DNA of 64,000 bases from an uncultured Haemophilus sp. Lineage in GTDB: Bacteria; Pseudomonadota; Gammaproteobacteria; Enterobacterales; Pasteurellaceae. Of this stretch, positions 9,547-18,896 are shown in pieces; the stretch's first letter is position 1; each line of letters opens with the position of its first letter. A program made the translations under genes and the position numbers. Where the stretch lies: the NCBI GenBank assembly GCA_905205995.1, contig CAJLFU010000002.1, positions 13,872-77,871 on the forward strand, in the 5' to 3' direction. The notes beneath the pieces were generated by a model that was given only the letters and a program-made list of their open reading frames with translations, was not told the origin of the DNA and did no database searches.

Positions 9547-10424
9547 TGGATAAAGTAAAATCTTACGCCGCCCTGATGTTAGTCGTGGGCTGCGTGCTAT
9601 TCGGTTTAGGAAGCCTAATTGTTAAGTTTGTACCAGTGGGTGGTTATGCCATTGCGTTCTGGCGCTTACTCATTGCTTCTTTTATTTTCTGGTTTTTGAT
9701 GAAATTAAAAAGACAGCGTTTTCCGAAAAGCCGTAAAGCGATGATGTATGCGATATTAGCCGGGATCTTTTTAGCTTTTGATTTATCTTTTTGGCATGAA
9801 AGTGTATATGCGGTAGGGCCGGGTATTTCAACGTTGCTGAATAGCTTGCAGATTTTCTTTTTGGCAGCAATTGGCTATTTTTTCTTTGGTGAACGCCAAA
9901 GTAAGTTACAAATATTAAGCCTTATTTTAGCGATTGCCGGTGTTGTCTTAATCTCAGGGGAAGAATTACAGCATAATTTTGACGGTATGTACGGCATTAT
10001 CATTGGGCTCATTTCTGCTGGCTTGCTTGCAGCTTCAATGGTTATGATTAAAAAAGTGCACGAAGAAGAACCCACAACTTTATTTTCGTTAATGTTTATT
10101 CTGAGCTTAAGTGGTGCTTTCGTCTTAATTATTCCTTCGCTAATTTTTAATCCTGATAATCTTTATCCGACCACCTTCACCGATTTGGGATTGGTCTTCA
10201 TTTATGGTGCGGTAATGCAATGTGTCGCCTGGGGCATGATTGCTTATACAATCCCTTATTTATCTTTAGGCTTAACCGGTTTATTACTTCTTTCTGAACC
10301 GGTGGTGGCGCTCGTGATTGATTATTTTGGCTTGGATAAGCCCATCAATCATTGGCAATGGGCGGGGGCAGTGCTGACATTAGTCGCGATTTATCTGGGC
10401 TCTCAAAAAAGCAAAAACGCTTAA
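9546..10424 (+). CDS. EamA/DMT superfamily transporter
   Basis: The 292-residue protein has ten hydrophobic segments arranged as two EamA repeats, the drug/metabolite transporter fold of the inner membrane. The first repeat starts at YAALMLVVGCVLFGLGSLIV and contains FWRLLIASFIFW; the second starts near residue 150 and ends with SEPVVALVIDY, the usual helix before the final span. The substrate cannot be told from sequence; metabolites or amino acids are typical. Its ATG overlaps the stop of the upstream membrane protein by one base. It ends just before a bidirectional terminator shared with the convergent DUF465 gene. Confidence 0.88.
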   Translation: MDKVKSYAALMLVVGCVLFGLGSLIVKFVPVGGYAIAFWRLLIASFIFWFLMKLKRQRFPKSRKAMMYAILAGIFLAFDLSFWHESVYAVGPGISTLLNSLQIFFLAAIGYFFFGERQSKLQILSLILAIAGVVLISGEELQHNFDGMYGIIIGLISAGLLAASMVMIKKVHEEEPTTLFSLMFILSLSGAFVLIIPSLIFNPDNLYPTTFTDLGLVFIYGAVMQCVAWGMIAYTIPYLSLGLTGLLLLSEPVVALVIDYFGLDKPINHWQWAGAVLTLVAIYLGSQKSKNA

Positions 10425-10429
10425 AACAA

Positions 10430-10457
10430 AAAAGTGCGGTAAATTTCACCGCACTTT
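10430..10457. terminator. Bidirectional terminator between the DMT gene and the DUF465 gene
   Basis: AAAGTGCGGT and ACCGCACTTT form a perfect inverted uptake-signal pair with A-rich and T-rich flanks, so it can stop transcripts from both convergent genes. Confidence 0.75.
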
Positions 10458-10475
10458 GTCTTTACATTAAACCGA

Positions 10476-10694
10476 TTACTCAGCTGCTTTCTTTTTCAAG
10501 TATTGATAGAGCTCGTCTTTAATCCGTAATTTTTCTTTTTTCAAGTTCTCAATTTCCGTATGAGTTGCGAGTTCTATGTTATCGATCTTATTTTTGATCT
10601 CTTGGTCTAATGCATTGTGTTTTTCAAACAAGCGATCGAAATAAGCATCTTTGTTTTTAAGCTTAGTGATTAAATCGCGAAATTCAGGAAACAT
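10476..10694 (-). CDS. DUF465 (YdcH-like) small coiled-coil protein
   Basis: This is a 72-residue cytoplasmic protein resembling E. coli YdcH. The family pattern is clear: MFPEFRDLITKLK at the start, FDRLFEKHNALDQEI in the middle and KKEKLRIKDELYQYLKK at the end. The whole chain is predicted as two antiparallel helices, probably a coiled-coil hairpin. No biochemical function is established for the family. An AGGAGTAACCT ribosome site precedes the start, and the gene is divergent from serS. Confidence 0.88.
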   Translation of the reverse strand: MFPEFRDLITKLKNKDAYFDRLFEKHNALDQEIKNKIDNIELATHTEIENLKKEKLRIKDELYQYLKKKAAE

Positions 10695-10923
10695 AGGTTA
10701 CTCCTCTTGGTTAACGTTCATTTTCATTATAGAACTTTTTTTTGCTGTTTCTAGTGTCTCATTCTCAGAATTTGACAGAGATCACAAAATTAAATCATGG
10801 CTAAGTGCGGTCATAAAATTTGATGTTTTTGAAAGAGTTAATAAAAGAAAAATCAGGCTTTTAACTGGTTTATTTGGCGAAAGCGCGCTAGAATAAAGGT
10901 ATCTGTTTCATAATGAAAAATAG

Positions 10924-12222
<1,299 letters not shown>

Positions 12223-12244
12223 TTAACAATATATTAATTCAATT

Positions 12245-12272
12245 TAGGGCTAATGTTTATTAGCCCTTTCTT
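12245..12272 (+). terminator. Terminator after serS
   Basis: AGGGCTAA and TTAGCCCT form a stem with a short loop, followed by TTCTTTC. This is one of the few terminators here not made from uptake signals. Confidence 0.75.
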
Positions 12273-12378
12273 TCATTTAGAGCAATGAGATTTTTATTCT
12301 AGTCTTTGAGATAAATCCACATCAATATTCGCGCATTTATGGATAATCTTATAAGGTACCAATTTTAGGAGAATAATA

Positions 12379-13323
12379 ATGACTGATAAACGACCTTTTC
12401 CTTTGCCAACTGGGTATTTCGCGATTCCATTAGGCTTGGGTGCCTTGTCTTTAGCCTGGCTGCATATGGGCGATACGCTCTCTTTTTCTCGGAATGTGAG
12501 TGATATTATTGGATTAATTTCTGTTTCAGTATGGGCACTTTTCGTCTTGCTTTATATTTATAAAATGATTTATTTCTCTCAAGAAGTACGAGATGAATAT
12601 TGTTGTCCGATACGTTTTTCTTTTCTCGCCTTAATAGCGATTACAACCATGTTGAGCGGGGATATTCTGTATCGTTGGTTTCCTCTCATTGGTGAGGGAT
12701 TAATTTGGATCGGGACAATTGGGCAATTATTATTTGCTTCTGTACGTATTAGTGCATTATGGAAAGATGGCACACTTGAGCAGAAATCGACACTCCCACC
12801 ATTTTATTTGCCCTCTGTCGCGACTAATTTCACCAGTGCCTCATCATTAGCCTTATTAGGCTATCAAGATTTAGGCTATTTGTTCTTAGGGGCGGGGATG
12901 ATTGCTTGGATTATTTATGAACCGGCATTATTACAGCGTTTACGTGTGTTGCAGATTGAACCACAATTTCGTCCAACTATGGGGATCATTTTAGCACCGG
13001 CATTCGTAGGATCGTCGGCTTACTTATCGCTTAATGGGGGAGAGATAGATCTTTTCGTTAAGCTCTTATGGGGATACGGCTTTTTACAAATGTTCTTTTT
13101 AATTCGTCTTTTCCCTTGGATTAGTGAAAAAGGGCTGAATATTGGTTTCTGGGCTTTTTCATTCGGATTAGCTTCTTTAGCGAATGGAGCCGTTTCTTTT
13201 GTTCATCATAACGTACTTAGTGGCTTGGCAAACAGCGCGTTTATCTTTGCTAATTTGATGATTGGTGCGTTAGTACTGATGACGCTAGGAAAGCTCTTAA
13301 AAGGACAATTTTGGTTAAAGTAG
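12379..13323 (+). CDS. tehA: TehA/SLAC1-family anion channel (tellurite resistance protein TehA)
   Basis: The 314-residue protein has ten hydrophobic helices and the family start PTGYFAIPLGLGALSLAW. TehA of H. influenzae is the structural model of the plant SLAC1 anion channel, a trimer in which each subunit has a pore closed by a phenylalanine; several Phe residues occur in the late helices here. It was first named for tellurite resistance when overexpressed; its normal role is probably selective anion passage. No tehB methyltransferase gene is next to it. A good ribosome site (AGGAGAATAATA) precedes the ATG. It ends at an inverted uptake-signal terminator. Confidence 0.92.
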   Translation: MTDKRPFPLPTGYFAIPLGLGALSLAWLHMGDTLSFSRNVSDIIGLISVSVWALFVLLYIYKMIYFSQEVRDEYCCPIRFSFLALIAITTMLSGDILYRWFPLIGEGLIWIGTIGQLLFASVRISALWKDGTLEQKSTLPPFYLPSVATNFTSASSLALLGYQDLGYLFLGAGMIAWIIYEPALLQRLRVLQIEPQFRPTMGIILAPAFVGSSAYLSLNGGEIDLFVKLLWGYGFLQMFFLIRLFPWISEKGLNIGFWAFSFGLASLANGAVSFVHHNVLSGLANSAFIFANLMIGALVLMTLGKLLKGQFWLK

Positions 13324-13330
13324 TTTAAAC

Positions 13331-13364
13331 AAAAAGTGCGGTTAAAAATGACCGCACTTTTTTT
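13331..13364. terminator. Bidirectional terminator between tehA and the GntR regulator
   Basis: AAAAAGTGCGGT and ACCGCACTTTTTTT form a perfect stem with A-rich and T-rich flanks. Both arms are uptake signals. This is the last exact uptake signal before a gap of about 8.8 kb. Confidence 0.82.
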
Positions 13365-13402
13365 ATGAATTTTTTAATCACAACTTATCATTTACAAAAA
13401 AA

Positions 13403-14116
13403 CTAGACATGCCGTTTTGCTGTTGATGTAAACGCAATTTTATCTGGTCGATAACTAATACTCCCATATTGAAACGGTCGCCCATCAGCCAAATAAGTGG
13501 TACTTGTCACATTCACAACCATGTCATACTCACCAAGATCGATCGCATTTTTTTCTTCTTCGTTTGCATAGCGAAAGATAATTTTTCGTTGTGAGTGGCT
13601 AATTTTTAATTTTAATTCGTTTTCCAGGTAGTGATAAATAGAGTGTTCCGCGATTTCTCGACTAATAAACGGCACGATGCGGCGATCAAAATAAGACACT
13701 TCATGCTCAACCGCTTCACCATCAATTTCACGGAGACGAGCAATACGGTAGAAATCGATCTGATCATCGACATTAAAAATATGCATCAGTTCTTCTTCAC
13801 CTTGCACAATATACAAGCTGGTTAATGTGGTTTTTACTTGGTGTGTTGAGGCACTATTTAATTCGCTAACGGTTTTAATTTCAGAAAGCATTTGTGGTTT
13901 AGATAAATCATGTTCTAAAACAATCGAATTTCGCCCTTGTTGCTTTTGAATATAGCCATCAATTTCAAGTAAGGAAAGCGCTTTTCGAATAGTATCCTTG
14001 GAAAAACCATAGCTTTGCATGAGTTCATTTTCACTCGGGAGTTCTTGCAATGGCGCTAAATTACCATTGTTAATTTGGGTCTTTATCTCGTTATAGACCT
14101 GCTTGTACTTGCTCAT
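13403..14116 (-). CDS. GntR/HutC-family (UTRA domain) transcriptional regulator of the maltose cluster
   Basis: This 237-residue DNA-binding repressor has an N-terminal winged helix (about residues 1-70, with LPSENELMQSYGFSKDTIRK as the recognition region) and a C-terminal UTRA ligand-binding domain. It is similar in layout to the trehalose repressor TreR of Bacillus. The ATG at 14116 is chosen because AAAGGATT precedes it and the protein then begins at the canonical MSKYKQVYNEIK; an in-frame extension of 16 codons lacks a ribosome site. It is divergent from malQ, and two palindromes in the shared region are likely operators. By analogy with TreR, the effector could be a phosphorylated disaccharide such as maltose 6'-phosphate; this is inference. 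Confidence 0.85.
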   Translation of the reverse strand: MSKYKQVYNEIKTQINNGNLAPLQELPSENELMQSYGFSKDTIRKALSLLEIDGYIQKQQGRNSIVLEHDLSKPQMLSEIKTVSELNSASTHQVKTTLTSLYIVQGEEELMHIFNVDDQIDFYRIARLREIDGEAVEHEVSYFDRRIVPFISREIAEHSIYHYLENELKLKISHSQRKIIFRYANEEEKNAIDLGEYDMVVNVTSTTYLADGRPFQYGSISYRPDKIAFTSTAKRHV

Positions 14117-14182
14117 TTTTAATCCTTTTATCGACCGTTCATTCCGTAGGTGTTGCCATAGCATATCATAAAATCATAAATG

Positions 14183-14194
14183 TTATACGTATAA
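14183..14194. promoter_or_regulatory. Candidate operator 1 of the GntR-type regulator
   Basis: TTATACGTATAA is a perfect 12-bp palindrome in the divergent region between the regulator and malQ, 67 bases upstream of the regulator's start codon. It has the TA-N-x-N-TA symmetry usual for HutC/UTRA repressor sites. Assignment is by position and symmetry only. Confidence 0.55.
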
Positions 14195-14233
14195 AATGTG
14201 ATATTAGTCATATTTTTACGAAAATGTTTTAAA

Positions 14234-14247
14234 CTTTTACGTATAAG
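14234..14247. promoter_or_regulatory. Candidate operator 2 of the GntR-type regulator
   Basis: CTTTTACGTATAAG repeats the core TTACGTATAA of operator 1 with one mismatch in its symmetry. Its centre is 52 bp (about five helical turns) from that of operator 1, and it lies just upstream of the malQ -35 region, so two dimers could sit on the same DNA face and repress both genes. Confidence 0.55.
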
Positions 14248-14250
14248 TTG

Positions 14251-14278
14251 TTGCATAAAAATACGCTTAGGTTAGAAT
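14251..14278 (+). promoter_or_regulatory. Predicted promoter of malQ-glgP-mapP-PTS operon
   Basis: TTGCAT (14251-14256) and TAGAAT (14273-14278) are separated by 16 bp. Operator 2 abuts the -35 box. The start codon of malQ is 32 bases downstream of the -10 box. Confidence 0.5.
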
Positions 14279-14310
14279 GTGCCAAAATATAACTTCCTAG
14301 AGGAAATATT

Positions 14311-15831
14311 ATGCTTACTCGTTCAAGTGGTGTTCTTATGCACATTACCTCGCTACCAAATGCATTTGGGATTGGTAGCTTTGGGCAATCGGCTTATGAT
14401 TTTGTCGATTTTTTAGTTGAAACTAAACAAACTTATTGGCAAATTCTTCCACTTACCACCACCAGCTATGGTGATTCTCCTTATCAATCTTTCTCTGCAA
14501 TCGCAGGCAATACTCACTTTATTGATTTTGATTTATTAACCCAAATGGGGTTATTGAAAGAGGCAGATTATGCATCAGTCAATTTTGGTGAAGATCCAAC
14601 TAATGTGGATTATGAACGCGTCTTCTATGCGCGCCGTCCGATTTTAGAAACAGCCGTGAAAAATTTTTTAGCGAATCAAGCATTCCAAGCGGATTTCCAA
14701 AATTTTGAAAAAAACAACCGCTTGTGGTTAGACGATTTTGCTGAATTTATGGCAATTAAAGAACATTTCGGTAATCAAGCATTACAAAAATGGGATGATA
14801 AAAAAGCTGTGGCTCGTGATCCAAGTGCATTGGAAAAATATCGCAGCATGTTGGCGGAGCAAATTCAGTACTTTAAAGTAACGCAATATTTCTTCTTCAA
14901 ACAATGGACTGAATTAAAAAATTACGCAAATCAAAAAGGCATTCAGATTATCGGTGATATGCCGATTTACGTAGCCGCAGATAGCGTAGAGGTTTGGACA
15001 AAACCAGAACTCTTCCAATTAGATGAAGAACGCAATCCACTTTTTGTTGCGGGGGTTCCAGCGGATCAATTCAGTGCAACAGGACAGCTTTGGGGCAATC
15101 CGCTTTACGCTTGGGAAGAGCATAAAAAACAAGGCTATGCTTGGTGGATTCACCGCATTGAAGAAAGCTTCAAGATTTATGATGTACTTCGCATTGACCA
15201 TTTCAAAGGTTTCTCTGATTATTGGCAAGTGGACGGAAAAGCAGAGGTTGCTAAAGATGGTAGCTGGCAGCCAGGCCCAGGTTATGACTTATTTAAAGCC
15301 GTTAAAGAGCAATTAGGTGATTTACCGATTATTGCCGAAGATTTAGGTAATATTGATGATAAAGCCAGAAAACTGCTTGCAGATTGTAATTACCCAGGCA
15401 TGAAGATTCTGCAATTTGGCTTTGAGGATGTTAGTGGAAAAAGCTTAGATAGCCCGCACTATTGTATTCCGCACTCCATTGTTTATACCGGCACACATGA
15501 TAATGATGTGACGAATGGTTGGTATAGCGGCCTTACCGATCAACAGCAACAATATATTAATGATTATACGCATCGTAGTGAGGATGAATCGATTTGTCAG
15601 GCGATGATTCGTCAGCTCTTTGCAACAGTCAGCAATACGGCGATTGCCACAATGCAAGATGTTTTAGATTTGCCAGCCAGTTCAAGAATGAATGTTCCCT
15701 CAACAATTGGTGGAAACTGGCAATGGAGAATGCAGCAATCAGATTTAACGCAAGATAAAAAAGACTTTTTAGCAAAAATGACCACGTTATATCAACGTGC
15801 GAATCAGGAAAAACATAATAATGAAATTTAG
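14311..15831 (+). CDS. malQ: 4-alpha-glucanotransferase (amylomaltase)
   Basis: MalQ (GH77) transfers glucan chains between maltodextrins and releases glucose from maltose. At 506 residues it is the short form common in Firmicutes and Chlamydia, not the roughly 690-residue form of E. coli. Motifs seen: the opening [20 protein letters not shown], the nucleophile Asp in LRIDHFKGF, the acid/base Glu in IIAEDLG, and the third acid in [11 protein letters not shown]. The ATG at 14311 follows AGAGGAAATATT. Its last 11 bases overlap the phosphorylase gene. Together they would turn maltose into glucose plus glucose 1-phosphate. No exact uptake signal is present in this gene. Confidence 0.94.
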   Translation: MLTRSSGVLMHITSLPNAFGIGSFGQSAYDFVDFLVETKQTYWQILPLTTTSYGDSPYQSFSAIAGNTHFIDFDLLTQMGLLKEADYASVNFGEDPTNVDYERVFYARRPILETAVKNFLANQAFQADFQNFEKNNRLWLDDFAEFMAIKEHFGNQALQKWDDKKAVARDPSALEKYRSMLAEQIQYFKVTQYFFFKQWTELKNYANQKGIQIIGDMPIYVAADSVEVWTKPELFQLDEERNPLFVAGVPADQFSATGQLWGNPLYAWEEHKKQGYAWWIHRIEESFKIYDVLRIDHFKGFSDYWQVDGKAEVAKDGSWQPGPGYDLFKAVKEQLGDLPIIAEDLGNIDDKARKLLADCNYPGMKILQFGFEDVSGKSLDSPHYCIPHSIVYTGTHDNDVTNGWYSGLTDQQQQYINDYTHRSEDESICQAMIRQLFATVSNTAIATMQDVLDLPASSRMNVPSTIGGNWQWRMQQSDLTQDKKDFLAKMTTLYQRANQEKHNNEI

Positions 15832-18085
15832 TACATTTGTAAAAAACGAAACCAATAAATCACTTGAACAATTAAGCGATAAAGAAACTTATATTCAATT
15901 ATTAAATTACGTAAAAACACTTTCTGCAGATAAACCTAAAAATACAGGTAAACGTAAGGTTTACTATATCTCAGCTGAGTTTTTAATCGGTAAATTGCTT
16001 TCCAATAACCTGATTAACCTTGGTGTGTATCAAGATATCAAAGCAGAATTAGAAAGTGCGGGTAAATCATTAAGCCATATTGAAGATATTGAGCCAGAAC
16101 CGTCTTTAGGTAATGGTGGCTTAGGGCGTTTGGCTTCTTGCTTTATTGATTCCATGTCTACGCTTGGCTTAAATGCTGAAGGGGTAGGTTTAAATTATCA
16201 TTATGGTTTGTTCAAACAGGTCTTTAAAAAGAATGAACAACATGCCGAGCCTAATGATTGGATTGAGGATAACTCTTGGTTAATTCCAACGAATATTAGC
16301 TATGAGGTGCCATTTAAGAAATTTACGTTAACCTCTAAACTAGATCGTATTGATATTCTAGGTTATAAGAAAGACACGAAAAACTATCTCAATTTATTTG
16401 ATATTCAATCAGTGAATCCTAAACTGATTAAAAAAGGTATTGAGTTTGATAAAACTGCGATTGAAGAAAATCTAACATTGTTCCTTTATCCAGATGATTC
16501 AGATAAAAATGGGGAATTACTGCGTATTTATCAACAATACTTTATGGTATCAAATGCTGCACAATTATTAATTGATGAAGCGATTGCACGTGGCAGTAAT
16601 TTACATGATTTAGCCGATTATGCGTATGTTCAGATCAATGATACTCACCCTTCAATGGTGATTCCTGAATTAATTCGCTTATTAACAGAAAAACATAAAA
16701 TTAAGTTTGCAGAAGCCGTTGAAATCGTACGTAATATGGTGGGCTATACAAACCATACAATTTTGGCTGAAGCATTAGAAAAATGGCCACTCGATTATTT
16801 AGATGAAGTAGTGCCGCATTTAGTGGTGATCATTAAGAAATTAGATAAATTAGTGCGTGCAGAATATAAAGATCCTGCCGTACAAATTATTGATAAACAA
16901 AAACGTGTGCATATGGCGCACATGGACATCCACTTTTCAAATTCTGTGAATGGTGTGGCGGCATTACATACGGAGATTTTGAAAAATTCAGAGCTTAAAG
17001 CGTTCTATGCGTTATATCCTGAAAAATTCAATAATAAGACAAACGGCATTACCTTCCGCCGTTGGTTAGAGTTTTCTAACCAACCATTAGCGGCTTACAT
17101 TAAAGAATTGATTGGTGATGAGTATTTGCATGATGCAACCAAATTAGAAAAATTGTTAGCCTTTAAAGATGATAAAAAGGTTCATCAACAATTAGCGAAA
17201 ATTAAGTTTGAAAACAAATTGGCATTAAAAGCATACCTTAAAGAAAATAAAGGTATTGATTTAGATGAAAATTCAATCATTGATACGCAAATTAAGCGTT
17301 TCCATGAATATAAACGCCAACAAATGAATGCGCTTTACGTGATTCATAAATACTTGGAAATTAAAGCAGGGAAATTACCAAAACGTAAAATTACCGTAAT
17401 CTTCGGTGGAAAAGCGGCACCCGCTTATGTGATTGCTCAGGATATTATTCATTTAATTCTTTGCTTATCTGAGTTAATCAATAATGATCCTAAAGTGAAC
17501 AAGTATTTAAACGTGCATTTAGTGGAAAACTATAATGTGAGTGTGGCGGAAAAACTGATTCCTGCAACCGATATTTCAGAACAAATTTCACTTGCCTCTA
17601 AAGAAGCTTCTGGTACAGGGAATATGAAATTTATGCTGAATGGCGCATTAACGTTAGGCACAATGGATGGCGCTAATGTTGAAATTGCAGAATTAGCTGG
17701 TGCTGAAAATATCTATACATTCGGTAAAGATTCAGAAAGCATTATTAAACTTTATGAAACAGCGGGTTATGTTTCAAAAGAGTATTATGAAAACGACAAA
17801 GAGATTAAAAGAGCGGTCGATTTTATTCTGAATCCTGCCGTGGTGAAATTAGGGAATAAAACACGTTTAGAACGTCTTTATAACGAGTTATTAAATAAAG
17901 ACTGGTTTATGACGTTAATTGACTTTAATGCTTATGTCGAAGCGAAAGAACAAATCTTAGCTGATTATGAAGATCAAGATAGTTGGAATGAGAAAGTCGT
18001 TTACAATATCGCAAAAGCGGGCTTCTTCTCATCTGACCGCACTATTGCTCAATATAATGCAGACATTTGGCATTGTGAGGGCTAA
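15821..18085 (+). CDS. glgP: Alpha-glucan (maltodextrin/glycogen) phosphorylase
   Basis: This GT35 phosphorylase releases glucose 1-phosphate from alpha-1,4-glucans using PLP and phosphate. The 754-residue length and opening sequence resemble Gram-positive MalP/GlgP rather than the roughly 800-residue enteric enzymes. The PLP site is clear: [19 protein letters not shown] with Lys603 as the Schiff-base lysine. Other family motifs are [14 protein letters not shown] and the active-site loop around INDTHPSM. The ATG at 15821 is used because AGGAAAAAC precedes it; an upstream in-frame ATG (15797) lies well inside malQ. In this operon maltodextrins made by MalQ are the likely substrate, so malP would be an equally fitting name. 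Confidence 0.92.
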   Translation: MKFSTFVKNETNKSLEQLSDKETYIQLLNYVKTLSADKPKNTGKRKVYYISAEFLIGKLLSNNLINLGVYQDIKAELESAGKSLSHIEDIEPEPSLGNGGLGRLASCFIDSMSTLGLNAEGVGLNYHYGLFKQVFKKNEQHAEPNDWIEDNSWLIPTNISYEVPFKKFTLTSKLDRIDILGYKKDTKNYLNLFDIQSVNPKLIKKGIEFDKTAIEENLTLFLYPDDSDKNGELLRIYQQYFMVSNAAQLLIDEAIARGSNLHDLADYAYVQINDTHPSMVIPELIRLLTEKHKIKFAEAVEIVRNMVGYTNHTILAEALEKWPLDYLDEVVPHLVVIIKKLDKLVRAEYKDPAVQIIDKQKRVHMAHMDIHFSNSVNGVAALHTEILKNSELKAFYALYPEKFNNKTNGITFRRWLEFSNQPLAAYIKELIGDEYLHDATKLEKLLAFKDDKKVHQQLAKIKFENKLALKAYLKENKGIDLDENSIIDTQIKRFHEYKRQQMNALYVIHKYLEIKAGKLPKRKITVIFGGKAAPAYVIAQDIIHLILCLSELINNDPKVNKYLNVHLVENYNVSVAEKLIPATDISEQISLASKEASGTGNMKFMLNGALTLGTMDGANVEIAELAGAENIYTFGKDSESIIKLYETAGYVSKEYYENDKEIKRAVDFILNPAVVKLGNKTRLERLYNELLNKDWFMTLIDFNAYVEAKEQILADYEDQDSWNEKVVYNIAKAGFFSSDRTIAQYNADIWHCEG

Positions 18086-18094
18086 GGGGAAGCA

Positions 18095-18886
18095 ATGAAA
18101 CTACTTACCCTGAATGTACACGCTTGGTTAGAAGCTAACCAAGCGGAAAAAATAGAGATTCTTGCTGACGCTATTGTGGAAAAGGGTTATGACATCATTG
18201 CCTTACAAGAGGTTAATCAATTGATGTCGGCTCCTGCTATTTCACCAACGTTAAAGCAAGATAACTATGGCGTCATTCTGTTGAATAAAATCAATCAACG
18301 CGTTGTACAAAAATATTCGCTTTTTTGGAGTAATTCGCATATTGGTTACGATAAATATGATGAAGGCATTGCATTTTTAACACGTTTGCCTGTTTATGAT
18401 GTTGATGCATTCTATTGTAGCCAGCACCAATGCCTTGACTCGATTCTTTCACGTAAAATCATTGGCTTGACGGTAGAATATCAAGGTCAGTTAATTGAAT
18501 GTTATTCTTGCCATATCAATTTGCCAAATTGTGATGGTGAAAACCAACTCGATAATGTTCGTTATATTGTAGAGCGGAGCCAAAGTGCGAATCTGAAAAT
18601 CTTGATGGGCGATTTCAATACCGATGCAATAAGCGATCAACAAGCTTACCAACAAATTAAATCCTTAGGCTTATTCGATACCTTTGAAATGGCAGAGCAG
18701 AAGGATAGCGGCATCACTGTAGAGAAAGCGATTGACGGCTGGAAAGGCCATAGTCAAGAAAAACGATTAGATTATATTTTTTTAAACCAAGCAAAAAGGG
18801 TTTTATCCAGTCAGGTTATTTTTAATGGAAAAAATAAACCGATTGTTTCCGACCATTTTGGCGTAGAAGTAGATCTCATCTTGTAG
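18095..18886 (+). CDS. EEP-family phosphatase, MapP-like (probable maltose 6'-phosphate phosphatase)
   Basis: The 263-residue cytoplasmic protein has all the endonuclease/exonuclease/phosphatase fold motifs: LNVHAW, LQEV (metal-binding Glu), LMGDFNTD, RLDYIFL and the terminal SDHFGVEV. In Enterococcus faecalis, the maltose 6'-phosphate phosphatase MapP belongs to this superfamily and is encoded beside the maltose PTS. Its position here between a phosphorylase and a PTS permease, with gaps of 9 and 10 bases, argues for the same job: freeing maltose after PTS uptake. A DNA or RNA nuclease role is less likely in this context. The family call is firm; the substrate is inference. RBS AGGGGAAGC. 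Confidence 0.75.
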   Translation: MKLLTLNVHAWLEANQAEKIEILADAIVEKGYDIIALQEVNQLMSAPAISPTLKQDNYGVILLNKINQRVVQKYSLFWSNSHIGYDKYDEGIAFLTRLPVYDVDAFYCSQHQCLDSILSRKIIGLTVEYQGQLIECYSCHINLPNCDGENQLDNVRYIVERSQSANLKILMGDFNTDAISDQQAYQQIKSLGLFDTFEMAEQKDSGITVEKAIDGWKGHSQEKRLDYIFLNQAKRVLSSQVIFNGKNKPIVSDHFGVEVDLIL

Positions 18887-18896
18887 GAGGATTGAT

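Noticed and set aside
10651..10896. Open frame on the plus strand antisense to the DUF465 gene and into the serS upstream region
   Set aside because: It overlaps a well-supported gene on the other strand, has no ribosome site and shows no recognisable domain.
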